Shown here piece after piece: positions 50,101 to 58,379 of a DNA stretch of 64,000 nucleotides (position 1 is its first letter; every line of letters begins with the position of its first letter). The notes under the pieces were generated by a model. That model was not told the DNA's origin, made no database searches, and saw only the letters and a program-made list of their open reading frames with translations. Source of the DNA: Serilophus lunatus (lineage: Eukaryota; Chordata; Aves; Passeriformes; Eurylaimidae); NCBI GenBank assembly GCA_013399895.1, contig VXBA01004266.1:1136186-1200185 (forward strand). The letters run 5' to 3'. A program made the translations under genes and the position numbers.

Positions 50101-53018
50101 ATCAGGTTCTCACAGGCAGATCGCAGACCTTTTTCATGCTAAGAAGTGCAGAAGTCAAAATTATATGCAAAAGTCAATAGATGCAATGCATTAGGGACTT
50201 CTAGCCACAGATAGAAGCGATTCAGAAGTCAATCTTAGCTTCCAAGAAACAACTGAATAAAATTTTAAAAATCCCATCACTGGCCTAAACACTAGTCTTC
50301 ATATAGCATATTACAAGTCAACTAAGACAAGTGATACTGAAGATAACAGAAAGGCTATATTCGGGACTACCATACTGAAAGTGAAAAAGGATGTGAAATG
50401 AAACTAGAGCTAACAGGATAGGTGTTTACCACTAATCACAATGTTTACCTGTTAAGGATTTCAAGACCAGTAGATTAAAGAAAAATAAAATGAGCTACAT
50501 ACCAATTCTTTGTAATTCTACTAAGTTAACTAAAATACTCATGCTAGGGTATTTTAATTAAATCTTCAGAGTCAAACTAACACTGTTATCGCAAAGCAAC
50601 AACAAAGTGGTGTAGCTTACCTGTTGGAAAAATAATCTGTGTTTATATACACTCTGAACATGATATCCGTAAACTCTAATAATATCATACTCCTGTCCTG
50701 AAGCAAGCACAACATTGATTTTCTTTGACAATGAATGAGCAATTAAAATGGATAAAAAGTCTGTTTGACGAGGGGTCAGTCCTGTGTCAGATATGATGAT
50801 AAAGTAAGGATAGCTTTGCTTCAGGAAACTCTCCCATTGGGATGATAGAAAATTGGAAAATTCTGTATGAACAGTGATGCTTGTATTATGCCTCAGGTGT
50901 TCTATTAACGCAGTACGTAAGAGAAGAAAATAAGGATACTGAAAGTACATCTGTTCTGCATCCTGCAGGAAATAAAAACAACAAAATTATTCAGTTACAT
51001 TTGTTGACACAATGAACAGTTTCTTAATTCTGATTAGAATCAAGCAGTTGGTTTAGATGGAGTACAGTGCTTTAAACAGAAAAAAATGGGGTTTGTTCAA
51101 TACCTTGAAGAAAGTAATGACATATTTTGCTCCTTTTTGAGTGAAATCCTGCAGAAAACATTCAATTTGGTAGAAGAAGTTTAGATATTGTATTTTGTCA
51201 TCTATAAACATAAGTAGCAAGGAATCCCCATCTATCACAAAGAATTCAGACTCCACAAAGTCTTTTAACAGACTGACATATCTGAAAGAAAAAGAAAAAA
51301 CATGTACATAACATTACTCTAAGAAAAGCTGAGTACATTGGACAAAAGAAATTTGCTTTCTATTATGTTAAACTTTCAATGTATAAATTAAATCAATAGC
51401 AAATTATCTTTCTTTGATCTAACTGTAATCCTTTCAGTTATTGAATATATTAGCAATAGTCTACTTTACAATTCCAGGTACTATTGTAGCATCTGAGTTT
51501 TTGGTGACTTATGGAGCACCTCTTATCCGTGTCTGCTTATGCAGGAAGTGTTACCTGTTCTAAAAGAAATACCCCACAAAAGATAATCACAAAATATAAC
51601 CCTAACCCTTCCTGTCTGAGTTTTCAGTTAAAAGTAGCAAGTGGATTATCAACAACTCTCGAGACAATGACAACTACATCCCTCACCCAAGAAATGTCTA
51701 TTGCACAAAAATACCTCAACAGCAAGAGCAATCCAATCACAATACATTCCTTCAAGAGAGCAAAAAATTAAAAATTCTTCATTCCATTCCTATTTCAGAT
51801 AACTATGAGAGTTGCTAAAATTTTCATTAATGAGTTTTAGGTCAAAATTTAAACAACAGCTTTTGGTCCACAGTCCCTGTTTGCTATTTGATGTGAGTAG
51901 TCTTCCATGAACAAAAAGTACTCAAATTTCTGTCTTACATATTTCAATTGGCTGCCTTTAATTAATACTAATCTCCTATGTGATCTCTAGTGTGAGAATG
52001 AAGAGAAGACACTTCACCATCAATGCGAATGGCACTACTGCTAATTCTTTCCCATGCATGAGAACTGACATGCAAAACCACAAAAGGTATATATGAAATA
52101 GAAAATTTTGTTGGCAAGCTCTTTTAGATGATGTAAAAATAGTAGCCTTAAAATACATGAGGAAAAATACTCAAAAAAGCATGACAGAGAATTTGAAAAT
52201 AATAAATTTCAATAGTTAAAATTGTAGATCATTTTTCAAAACATGCAGACAATCCTTACTCTTTGGGCAGATTTTCTGTTATACCAGGAATCTTCCTTCA
52301 TGTGACTGGAAGAAGTATGGAATTCTAATCATACTTTAGTTCTCCTGGTTTTCCACAAACCTAGGTGACAAGCACATTGCTTCTTTCTCTTAGGGATACT
52401 ACACTGAGATGTCTACTTAGTCCAAAGAAAGTATTTTTATTACCATTTATTTTTCCCATGAACACCACTGTACTTACTGAGCTCGTGATAGGAATTCCCA
52501 AATGTGTAGCCTCAACGTATTCAGAAATGCAAGACATTTTCTTTTTCCTAAGTTAATCACATACATGGTTAGTGATGAAACCATATAACTGTAACTCATT
52601 AATTAAATGTCACATATAAAATAATGCAACAAAAGCCACAGACATGAGCAAATGCTACTAGCAGCTCCTCACCAGGGCCTTGTGAATCATGTTCGTACAG
52701 GACAACTTTGAAATCTTCATCTTCAGTTTGTGATGCTTGCTTTGTTACTTCCTCAGTGCTACTGTAATCTATGTCTTTGACTTCTTTTTCTCTATATTCC
52801 TTTTCTTTAAGCGTCTTCAAAACAGCTGCTTCCTCTTTTTTTTTTTTAATCTTATCCATCTCATCATCATCATCACTTGTACTCCCACTGTCTTTATCTT
52901 CCTTTGTAGCAATGAAATCTATTTCATCACTCTCACTACATTCACTGTCCTTATCATCATTACTCTCATTTGCATCTTCTTGAACAACTTTCTTGAAACG
53001 GCCTTTTGCAGAATCCAT
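10938..53018 (-). CDS. DDX60: DDX60, Ski2-like DExD/H-box antiviral helicase (37 coding exons)
   Basis: DDX60 is an interferon-induced cytoplasmic RNA helicase tied to antiviral sensing. Coding exons, 5' to 3': 53018-52673, 52547-52478, 51281-51104, 50962-50621, 50138-50031, 48652-48491, 47643-47452, 45366-45225, 44290-44129, 43097-42995, 42262-42147, 39996-39833, 38823-38571, 37760-37597, 35611-35450, 35154-35005, 33993-33874, 32708-32613, 31909-31794, 31293-31148, 30966-30857, 30748-30644, 30521-30393, 29621-29494, 28091-27936, 26975-26831, 24989-24837, 23166-23062, 21787-21587, 20609-20505, 19208-19070, 18390-18287, 16948-16801, 15733-15591, 14662-14511, 11192-11130, 11040-10938. All phases fit; the sum is 5481 bases with stop, 1826 residues (human protein 1712). 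Motif I APTSSGKT is at 905-912, DEVH 1009-1012, SAT 1038-1040, QMSGRAGRRG 1441-1450. The exon at 30521 could instead end at 30363 (ten more codons). No disruption was seen. Confidence 0.93.
11690..11742 (-). repeat. CR1 3' end fragment
   Basis: The sequence reads as the reverse complement of a CR1 3' terminus: GGCTGGAAGGGACATTTAAAG preceded by an AGAATTGTAGAA remnant. It abuts a plus-strand CR1 copy, so the two lie tail to body. Confidence 0.5.
11770..12240 (+). repeat. CR1 LINE fragment, first part (interrupted)
   Basis: Plus-strand CR1 body covering the C-terminal part of the reverse-transcriptase ORF. LGVIVDEKLSMTQQ, CVLATQKANHILGS and GLFSLG-type remnants can be read across frame breaks. 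It lies in the last large DDX60 intron, antisense to the gene. It stops near 12240-12290 and resumes at about 12630. Confidence 0.75.
12290..12630 (-). other. Unidentified segment inside a CR1 copy
   Basis: About 340 bases with no CR1 similarity separate two parts of one CR1. The minus strand has an open frame at 12587-12285 (100 residues). It starts MAKMAPLLLVAFGILLF, like a signal peptide or membrane segment, and has a second hydrophobic stretch. I do not recognise it. It may be a chance frame within an inserted repeat of unknown type. Confidence 0.35.
12630..12965 (+). repeat. CR1 LINE fragment, second part with 3' end
   Basis: CR1 resumes with GATAGGACAAGGGGAATGCC and runs through the AGAAGTTGTGGATG and CAAGGCCAGGTTGGACAGGG segments. 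It ends in AGAATGTGATTCTATAATCA, close to the usual CR1 terminal repeat. Same orientation as the part before the interruption. Confidence 0.75.
13400..14380. repeat. Large imperfect inverted repeat (fold-back)
   Basis: The plus strand at about 13400-13760 resembles the minus strand at about 14380-14000. Shared blocks in the same order include ATTTTTTTAT.TAATC, AATGAAAAAGAA, AACAC/TACAGTAGC, GAAACAG.TTAAAG and AATGATCAGTGT.AAAAGATACA. A spacer of roughly 240 bases separates the arms. Both arms also keep an open frame with related words (NTVA, then SVKRY or CQKIQ). It sits in a DDX60 intron. It could be a fold-back transposon or an inverted duplication of a gene fragment. Confidence 0.6.
17650..18190 (+). 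repeat. LTR-like repeat fragment
   Basis: The sequence contains repeated words of the type TTTTCCTGCAGCC, ACACTGCAGCCTGTG and GAAATGCAGCCC...GGACTCACATTGGAGCAGG. I recall this CTGCAGCCC/GGAGCAG minisatellite pattern from an LTR family of songbirds. The 79-residue frame at 17790-18029 lies inside it and is not a gene. Related sequence occurs at about 56790-57060. Confidence 0.5.
21587..23166 (-). CDS. DDX60: DDX60 exons with motifs V and VI
   Basis: Exon 23166-23062 encodes ATSSLALGINMPCKSVVF, the motif V region; human DDX60 has TGT where this has TSS. It ends NYRQ. Exon 21787-21587 begins MSGRAGRRGQD, completing motif VI with its arginine fingers. Both joins are phase 0. Confidence 0.94.
23610..24620 (+). 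repeat. CR1 LINE fragment with 3' end
   Basis: Plus-strand CR1 antisense to DDX60. Reverse-transcriptase remnants are readable: LGFSKAFYTFSHSILLDKLA at about 23764, then CWVKSGL. It continues through the 3' region (LCLTN-type and GLFN remnants) to TTCCAGCCTAAATGATTCTATGATT at 24590-24613. There are many frame breaks, so it is not functional. It lies between the exons at 24837 and 23166. Confidence 0.85.
25431..25818 (+). repeat. CR1 3' end with octamer tail and flanking ATCTC repeats
   Basis: The body at about 25456-25770 retains a 71-residue frame (25492-25707) with TRGHSLKLRQGRYRLDIRKK and VVESPSLDVFKKRLD, the conserved CR1 ORF2 C-terminus. The tail is three copies of GATTCTGT (25771-25795). 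ATCTCATCTC-type repeats border both ends (25431-25455 and 25796-25818), which could be a target duplication. It closely resembles the copy at 60.5-62.0 kb. Confidence 0.85.
31794..32708 (-). CDS. DDX60: DDX60 exons with motifs II (DEVH) and III (SAT)
   Basis: Exon 32708-32613 ends in QYVIFDE and exon 31909-31794 begins VHCLGGEIGAE, so the catalytic DEVH box spans the intron. The second exon continues to ALSATVSNPEHL, the SAT motif. Its donor is GTGCGT after GA, which joins the next exon's A to make Glu. Confidence 0.94.
32860..33690 (+). repeat. Degenerate CR1 LINE fragment
   Basis: The sequence follows the CR1 ORF2 order: a GGKARKKP-type remnant, IIQEG-like FIKGKSCLTN, GNVDIVFSKA, then a TPRIN region and LPVDTKLNMRQRCALVGKK at 33536-33610. 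Stops and frameshifts are frequent. The terminal CR1 repeat is missing. It lies in the intron between the exons at 33874 and 32708, antisense to DDX60. Confidence 0.75.
35005..35154 (-). CDS. DDX60: DDX60 exon with helicase motif I (Walker A)
   Basis: This 50-codon exon has APTSSGKTYASYYCMEKVL, the ATP-binding P-loop with Lys911 and Thr912. It ends in VVVYVAPTK, the motif Ia region. It starts after a CTCTTAG acceptor and ends before GTAAGG, both at phase 0. The preceding exon (35611-35450) ends in PDTWQ, the Q-motif region upstream of the P-loop. Confidence 0.95.
36215..36330. repeat. Possible short CR1-derived fragment
   Basis: GGACTTAATGGTCTTGGAGG resembles the plus-strand CR1 3' end. The following TCTCCAAGGATGGAGATTTCACAACATC resembles minus-strand CR1. 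The match is short and the call is weak. Confidence 0.3.
41115..41695 (+). repeat. Solo LTR of an endogenous retrovirus-like element
   Basis: About 580 bases starting near TGTTTTAGTGAAATAGAGTT and ending CTGGGGTTTAACCACAAC. Recognisable parts are CCAAAGGGATATTCTACACCATATGG, GTTTGTCTTCCCAAGTAATTG, a TATTAAACTCTCC poly(A)-type signal and CTCAACCCACAAGTTTTCT. I know this order from a common bird LTR family. No gag, pol or env sequence flanks it, so it is probably a solo LTR. It sits in a DDX60 intron, antisense to the gene. Confidence 0.65.
45690..47235 (-). repeat. CR1 LINE, 1.5 kb, sense to DDX60
   Basis: Read on the minus strand it runs from a LINLIVFYDDIT and AYLDFSKAL segment (about 46870-46780) through the reverse-transcriptase core to the 3' end near 45700. 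The FADDTKLE catalytic box is readable at about 46540-46510, in a different frame from its neighbours. Long plus-strand frames here (188 residues at 46231-46797) are antisense shadows. It lies between the DDX60 exons at 47452 and 45366. Confidence 0.85.
48820..49120. other. GC-rich island in a DDX60 intron
   Basis: About 300 bases rich in CCTGGGG, CAGCTGTCCC and CCCTGCAG words lie in a strongly AT-rich intron between the exons at 50031 and 48652. Frames of 66-146 residues on both strands follow from the base composition. I see no splice-compatible coding signal and no repeat family I can name. Confidence 0.5.
50621..51281 (-). CDS. DDX60: DDX60 N-terminal conserved exons
   Basis: Exons 51281-51104 and 50962-50621 carry the family's conserved N-terminal segments, with DFVESEFFVIDGDSLL and then LLRTALIEHLRHNTSI. 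Both match human DDX60 closely as I remember it. The two exons join at phase 0. They precede the helicase core by about 600 residues, and the fold of this region is not evident from sequence alone. Confidence 0.85.
52478..52547 (-). CDS. DDX60: DDX60 second coding exon (70 bases)
   Basis: This small exon has no long open frame. I found it because the acidic exon ends in phase 1 and the next conserved exon needs two bases. Here ACTTAG precedes and GTAAGT follows 70 bases that satisfy both phases. It encodes the segment ending WEFLSRAQ, directly before YVSLLKDFVESEFF. Human DDX60 has a comparable LILNEMPKAE before its SLFNDFVESEFF. Confidence 0.75.
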
Positions 53019-53020
53019 CA
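52673..53020 (-). CDS. DDX60: DDX60 first coding exon: acidic N-terminal block
   Basis: The acceptor (tract of T then GCCAG) is followed by TG and an ATG at 53018-53016; the donor GTGAGG follows at 52672. The exon encodes residues 1-115: a short basic start (MDSAKGRFKK), then a Ser/Asp/Glu-rich stretch with DSECSESDE and SDDDDEMD, then a Lys/Glu stretch that could form a helix. Mammalian DDX60 starts close to the conserved part in the next two exons, so this block is extra. An untranslated exon 1 at the promoter is assumed. Confidence 0.65.
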
Positions 53021-53774
53021 CTGGCATTCAAAAAAAGAAAACTCTAAGTAATGAAGAGATAATTTTCAGGAAATACAATATGCTCTGTGGCTTCAACCAT
53101 TAAATTATTTACTTCATAATCACACTGGAATAAATATCAAGAAAAATCAAGAAGCATTTTGTGAACATTCACAAGAGACATATTTTCATTTTAAAAACAA
53201 TAAATATTTTTTATGAATTACAAGGAAAACATCAGTTTTGTATTTCTTAAAATATACTAAAGAGGATCATTACATATCAGTTTTGCACCTTGCATGAAGG
53301 GAGGCCCTTGGGGAGGTTAGATATAATTTGCTGTATTAGCTATATTTACATGGCACATTCCAAGGAATGATTTATCTTTCCTGATTGAAGTGACTTGTAC
53401 CTGCACCATTCATGCTAGTCCAGTCAAAAGTAGGCATGCCACAACATCTTCACAGCATGATGGGAGTAATCACAGTTTGGTAGTAATCCCACTTTTTAAT
53501 TCAATTTTACCTTTTTTCTTCTTTTTTTTTTTTTCCCCAAGGGTGGAATTCTCAAATCTTGAGTGAAGCATAGAACTGTAATGCTTAGGGTAACTCCCCA
53601 CTTCACATCACCACAATGTTCAGTTCCTTTAAGTTAAAAAGCAAACAGGCAGCTTGGGATAACACTGCACAGACCCTACCACATCAGCTCATATCTTCTG
53701 AACTTCAGTTTTCTTTAGTTTCCACTCTGGAAACAGTCTCATTCAGTACTTATTGTTGCAGTATTTGCCATTGC

Positions 53775-53840
53775 AATATTCACACAGAATCAAATAGGTT
53801 GGAAAATACCTCTGAGATCATCAAGTCCAACCTACATTCA
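53775..53840 (-). repeat. Short CR1 3' end fragment
   Basis: ACAGAATCAAATAGGTTGGAAAATACCTCTGAGATCATCAAGTCCAACC is the reverse complement of a CR1 terminus. It lies in the first DDX60 intron. Confidence 0.65.
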
Positions 53841-54559
53841 TATGCCTTAGTTATAGCTAGCCTTCATTTTCCCAAGACCATAAAAGGACTATAGGATTTT
53901 TAGGTGTCAATTTTAGTCTTACAGCTTTTCTTAAAACCTTTCTTAAAAAATAATAAGAGAAAGTGCAATCTACATTTTTTTGGATTTCACAAATACAAAA
54001 CTAAGCCCTAATGTTCTTTGGTGTTTTCACCTTCCATTAGTAAAAGCTCCTAGAAAAAGAAGTTGCAGAAAAAGGAAACAAAAGTACATTTTTATTTTCT
54101 ATTTGTAAAATGCTCTGCACATAGTGTGCTATATTATAAGGGTATGCTAAAGGTAACTTGAACTCTAATACCTATTTTCACATAATGTAAGCTATTTCTT
54201 TACATACAGCCACACAAAATCACCTTTTATGTACCTGCATACATACTTTTTGTCAAAGCAGCAATAAAACTGAGACTTTTCTCCATTTTCTTATCTAAAT
54301 TGGAAGAGTTGTATCAAAGGCTCCAGTACACTTTTCTGGATCGAATAATGTATTTCTGCATGCTGAAATTGGTGCTTATCTAGCAAATGGTCAACACTAT
54401 TTCAGCAATCTCCTATGCAAGAGTGACTTTTCATGTCTGAAAATGTAAAGTCAGCTATACTCAAAGAAAGCACCTGTATCTATTCATGTATGAACTGCTA
54501 TATTCCTTCCAAAAAGAAAATCAAGAAGGCTTAAATATTTTGCTACATCGATGTTTTTC

Positions 54560-54870
54560 TGCAGGGCACACATTGACATCTGAGGTGCCTGGAGCTACAG
54601 TGTAGGCAGAGGCAACCAGGTGGCTTTGACACCCTGCCAGTGTTCCCTTTGCCTCTCCAGCCTGGGGGAAGCTTCCCAGCTACTCGCAGAGTCCCAGGCA
54701 TTCCCTAGTATGCTGTCCAGCCCTAAAGCAAACCTAAACCAACTGCAACCCTAACGTAAACCCCCACCCCAGCTCCAGCATCATGCCTACACCCAACCAC
54801 AGCCCCCGCAGAACCAAGCCCAACCCCATCCCTTGCCATAGGCTCAGCGTCAAACACCACTCCACAGGCA
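54560..54870. repeat. GC-rich block with telomere-like CCTAA words
   Basis: The segment includes CCCTAAAGCAAACCTAAACC and GCAACCCTAACGTAAACCC at about 54722-54760, next to GC-rich sequence. The style matches the degenerate array at 59.2-59.9 kb. It lies just downstream of the DDX60 promoter, within intron 1. Confidence 0.4.
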
Positions 54871-54901
54871 AGTTCTAAGCAAGCTCCGGCCCGAACAGTA
54901 C

Positions 54902-54930
54902 CTGCCGCCGCTGCTGCTCCGTGCCCGGCC
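54902..54930 (-). other. DDX60: Predicted non-coding exon 1 of DDX60
   Basis: CGGCGGCAG at the left edge is followed on the minus strand by GTACTG, a usable donor. With the TTTAAA box at 54951-54956, transcription would start about 25-30 bases on, giving a very short untranslated exon. The start site is inferred. Confidence 0.45.
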
Positions 54931-55090
54931 CGGCTCCGCCGACACCCGCCTTTAAAGCGCCGGCGGCGGCAGCTCCGGGATCGGACCCCGGAGAGTGGCT
55001 CCGGGGACGGCCCTGGCACCGCCCATCTCAACATCTTTCGGTTTCCATTCCCGGCGTAAATCCGGAGCAGTTTGGTTTCGTTTCCTAGAT
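54931..55090 (-). promoter_or_regulatory. DDX60: DDX60 promoter: CpG-rich, TATA-like, two ISRE-type sites
   Basis: The region is CpG-rich in an AT-rich setting. TTTAAA at 54951-54956 can act as a TATA box. On the minus strand GGAAACCGAAA at 55046-55036 contains the IRF/ISRE core GAAANNGAAA. GGAAACGAAACC at 55085-55074 is a second GAAA pair with one base less between the halves. DDX60 is an interferon-stimulated gene in mammals, so this arrangement is as expected. Confidence 0.65.
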
Positions 55091-55139
55091 GCCTGGAAAA
55101 AAACCTGTGACCTTGTAATACGCTACTGGAGACATTACA

Positions 55140-55730
55140 CAAAATTACACAGAATTAGTAAGGTTGGAAAAGACCACGGAGATCATCAGGTCCAACCTTT
55201 ACCTAGGTTAACAACCTACCCAACATCAGTCTAACATCTATACCATCTAAACCATTTAAACCATCTAAACCATACCACTAAGTTCATCATCCAACCTATC
55301 CTTAAACACATCCAGGGACGGTGACTCCACCACTTCCCTAGGAAGCTCATTCCAGTGGGAGATCACTCTCACTGTGAAAAAGTTCCTCCTGATATCCAAT
55401 CTAAACCTCCCCTGACGCAGCCTAAGACTGTGTCCTCTCGTCCTGTCACTGGGAGCCTGAGAGAAGAGACCGACCCCCGCCTGACTACAACCTCCTTTCA
55501 GGTAGTTATAGACAGCAATAAGGTCACCCCTGAGCCTCCTCTTCTCCAGGCTGAACAATCCCAGCTCCCTCAGCCGCTCCTCACAGGGCTTGTGCTCCAG
55601 CCCCTTCACCATCCTCGTTGCCCTTCTCTGGACACGCTCCAGCAACTCAGTATCTTTCTTAAACTGAGAGGCCCAGAACTGGACACAGTACTCGAGCTGT
55701 GGCCTAACCAGTGCCAAATACACCTGTATT
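55140..55730 (-). repeat. Well-preserved CR1 3' end beside the DDX60 promoter
   Basis: An open minus-strand frame of 152 residues (55723-55265) covers the CR1 ORF2 C-terminus: LVRPQLEYCVQFWA, LFSLEKRRLRGDLI, RLDIRRNFFTVRVI and VVESPSLDVFKDRLDD. The untranslated tail follows to about 55140. The frame starts at an internal Met and lacks the catalytic core, so it is a 5'-truncated insertion. Its end is only about 55 bases from the distal ISRE-type site. Confidence 0.9.
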
Positions 55731-55819
55731 TCATTGCTTCCATGCTTTATCTGTCACGGCAGCTTCAGCTAACAGTCCAAGAGCCATTGAGACTGCATAG
55801 CTTAAGAATATCGTAAATG

Positions 55820-56785
55820 CAGGTTGCATTATTATTACTTTGCAGAAAACACTAATTCCTATTTCTGTCATTTTATTTACTACAGTCTATTTTTCTACTG
55901 GCCTGCTTTCTTAAAGTAGGATATTCCATATAAAAATAAACTAAGAGATACACTTTACACTTCATCATTTCCAGCAAATCCTTTAGCAGGACCAGTACTG
56001 GTCTCTTACTACTTAGTTTAAAGTAGCAAAGCCTCAATTTGCAAGGGAATCTGAGTATCAAGTACTGTTAAAATAACATTTAGGAAACCAGAGTTTGCAT
56101 ATCAAAGTGTCTTGGTGAGAACTGAAAAGCCCTGGTCTTCTCTAGATCAGATACTTGTGCAGGATACAGCATAGAAAACAGCTGGAGTTATATATGCAAG
56201 CAATCCCCTCATGAATCCAGGTGAATTTTCAACAGCCTCCCTAGCAGATAGCTGACACACAATACTTTTCGTGTAAGCAGATCAGAGGGCTTTTCCACAT
56301 CTGCATTTTCTTTGAGATCTGTTCAAAGATTCCAGAAACTCATGAGAATTATATATTTTACAGTGCAGTAATATACTCAAAGTCCATCAGTATATCATAA
56401 CAGTTTTGCTTAACTAGCCAAGATAAGCCTCCACTCCCTCCTCTCAGTACACTTCCCTTTTCTTTGGTAGGTGGCGATCTGGGAAATAATTGGAACTCTT
56501 TATTTCCTTTTCTCAAATTAAATGAAATATGAACTTTAGCCCAATGCTTCAGTAGATTTTTTGTATAACTTAAGTCCTGAAGACAGACCTTTAGATTCAA
56601 TTCTCAATCCCTTAGAAAGATACATTTCAGTTCAGAAAAGTGTATTTTAGGTCTACTATTTACTACTTTCTTGAGGGAGCTCATGCCATCTCCATGAAAA
56701 AATACTTAAGAAAGTAAAAAAACACTATGGCATAGGAGTGAGGAGTAGGGGGAAACAGAAAAGGGAAGAGTGTGAGAACATAAAA
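55820..56785. other. No gene recognised
   Basis: AT-rich sequence upstream of DDX60 and the CR1 tail. Open frames are short and unsupported. Confidence 0.5.
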
Positions 56786-56789
56786 GTTG

Positions 56790-57060
56790 AGTAATCCCAT
56801 GGAGGAACATATGCTGGAACAGGAGATATGGCTTGAAAGAACCACAGCTTGTGGAAAGCTCATAATGGAGCAGATTTATCCCGAAGGACTGCAGCCCAGG
56901 GAGAGGACTCACAACAGAGAAGGGGTAACATGTCAAAACGCTCCTGTTATGCCCTGATTAACCTTTGCAACCCTCATCTCACCTCTACTTCACATGGGAT
57001 GGAGAGGGATAGAGGAGTCAGGAATGAAGGAGTGAAGTTCACCTGAACAGGAGTGAGGGG
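56790..57060 (+). repeat. LTR-like repeat fragment
   Basis: It contains CCCGAAGGACTGCAGCCCAGGGAGAGGACTCAC, which matches in pattern the repeat at 17.65-18.19 kb (GAAATGCAGCCC...GGACTCACATTGGAGCAGG). A CTCATCTCACC-type end follows. It is the same LTR-like family in the same orientation. Confidence 0.45.
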
Positions 57061-57069
57061 AGCAGGGGA

Positions 57070-58200
57070 TACATGATGCAGGAAGTTGTTTAAAATTTTT
57101 TTCTTTGTTTCTCACTACCAAAATTTACTTTAGTCTGTAATAATTAGAACTACTTTTCCCCAAGTTGAGTTCGGTTTGCTTGTGATGCATCTGACAGTTG
57201 GCCAAGGTCAACCCACCACAATCTTTTGGAACTCTCTACTTAATGCAAAGAGAGACAGAAAAGAAATAAATTCTTAAGATGAGACTCTAAAACAGCCATA
57301 CTTTCAAGCCTTAACCAGCATGCCTAAAATCATCGAGCAGTTGGCAGAAACCATCTAGTACAGAGAAACAGCAGCAAAAAGTTTAACTTGAGACATTTTA
57401 TGAAGAGGAAGTTCAAGTTATAACTACTCAGCAATGGTAATTGGAGACTGAGGAATGACCTGATCCTGGTGATAGGACAGCATAACTCCAGAACCAGGTT
57501 AAACAATAGAAAAAGGACTGCAAGATGGGAAACAACTCTAAAAAGGGAGAACAAATTCCCTTGTTGATGAAATAGTAAGTGCTACAGTACTGATTTGTAA
57601 TGATATGACTGGTGCTTCCAGACTATCAGTGCAGACTCAGAGGTATGGACCTTGGATGCTTTTGACCTGTGTACCACGATAACGACAGTGGTGATCCCAT
57701 CAACTGCATGGCTATTTTGGGTTTTCCAGGCCAGTGTGCACTGCCCTTAGGAACAAATATGTATTACTAAAACACAATGTAGTCACATTTAGCCTCTAAA
57801 ATGTCATGTCCTACACATCTTTCAGGAATGTATTTGCCATAATTATGTCTTTTCAAAGGAATATATATATATATATATAATAGCTGACATGTGAAGTTTA
57901 TCATGGCTGAAGTGGAAGACTTATCATCTGAAAGTGGGTTTTTTTGCTAAAATGTGGATCCAGCTGGTTTAATCTAGAATTCTCTGAGTCAAGTTGGTGG
58001 CTGTTGTGTTTTAACTGGGAATACAGATGTAGTTTTTTCACCCAAGGGAGTTGTTTGTCATTGTGCCTACCTTGTCACTCTGCTGTATAAAGACAGCTAG
58101 ATGCCAATCCATGGTCCAAGATTCCTGTGACACGTAGTGTCTTGTGTTCACATGACATTCACATCCTGGACTTAGCTATCCTTGGCTACTTTTGGCTACC
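57070..58200. other. No gene recognised; AT microsatellite
   Basis: Mixed sequence without a supported reading frame. An (AT)n run lies at 57861-57879. Confidence 0.5.
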
Positions 58201-58379
58201 CTTGGCCACCCAGGAGAGCAAGGGGTGTTGCCAAGACCATTTGCTGGCTATTTAAAAACAGCTTCAGGGAGCGTGACAAACCAGAGCATGGTGAACAGGA
58301 CCAGGCAAACAGGGGTGTGAGATGGCAGTGAGGGCATGGCATGACAGGTTGTACAGCTGTTCACCCAGGCAGGGCAAGC

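Noticed and set aside
51594..51612. AACCCTAACCC telomere-like words
   Set aside because: Only about two hexamers in an AT-rich intron with no array around them; could be chance.
54723..55142. 139-residue minus-strand open frame over the DDX60 promoter
   Set aside because: It crosses the predicted promoter, exon 1 and donor, and is Ala/Gly/Arg-rich because of CpG content.
55265..55723. 152-residue frame as a host gene
   Set aside because: It is the C-terminal part of CR1 ORF2 without the catalytic core.
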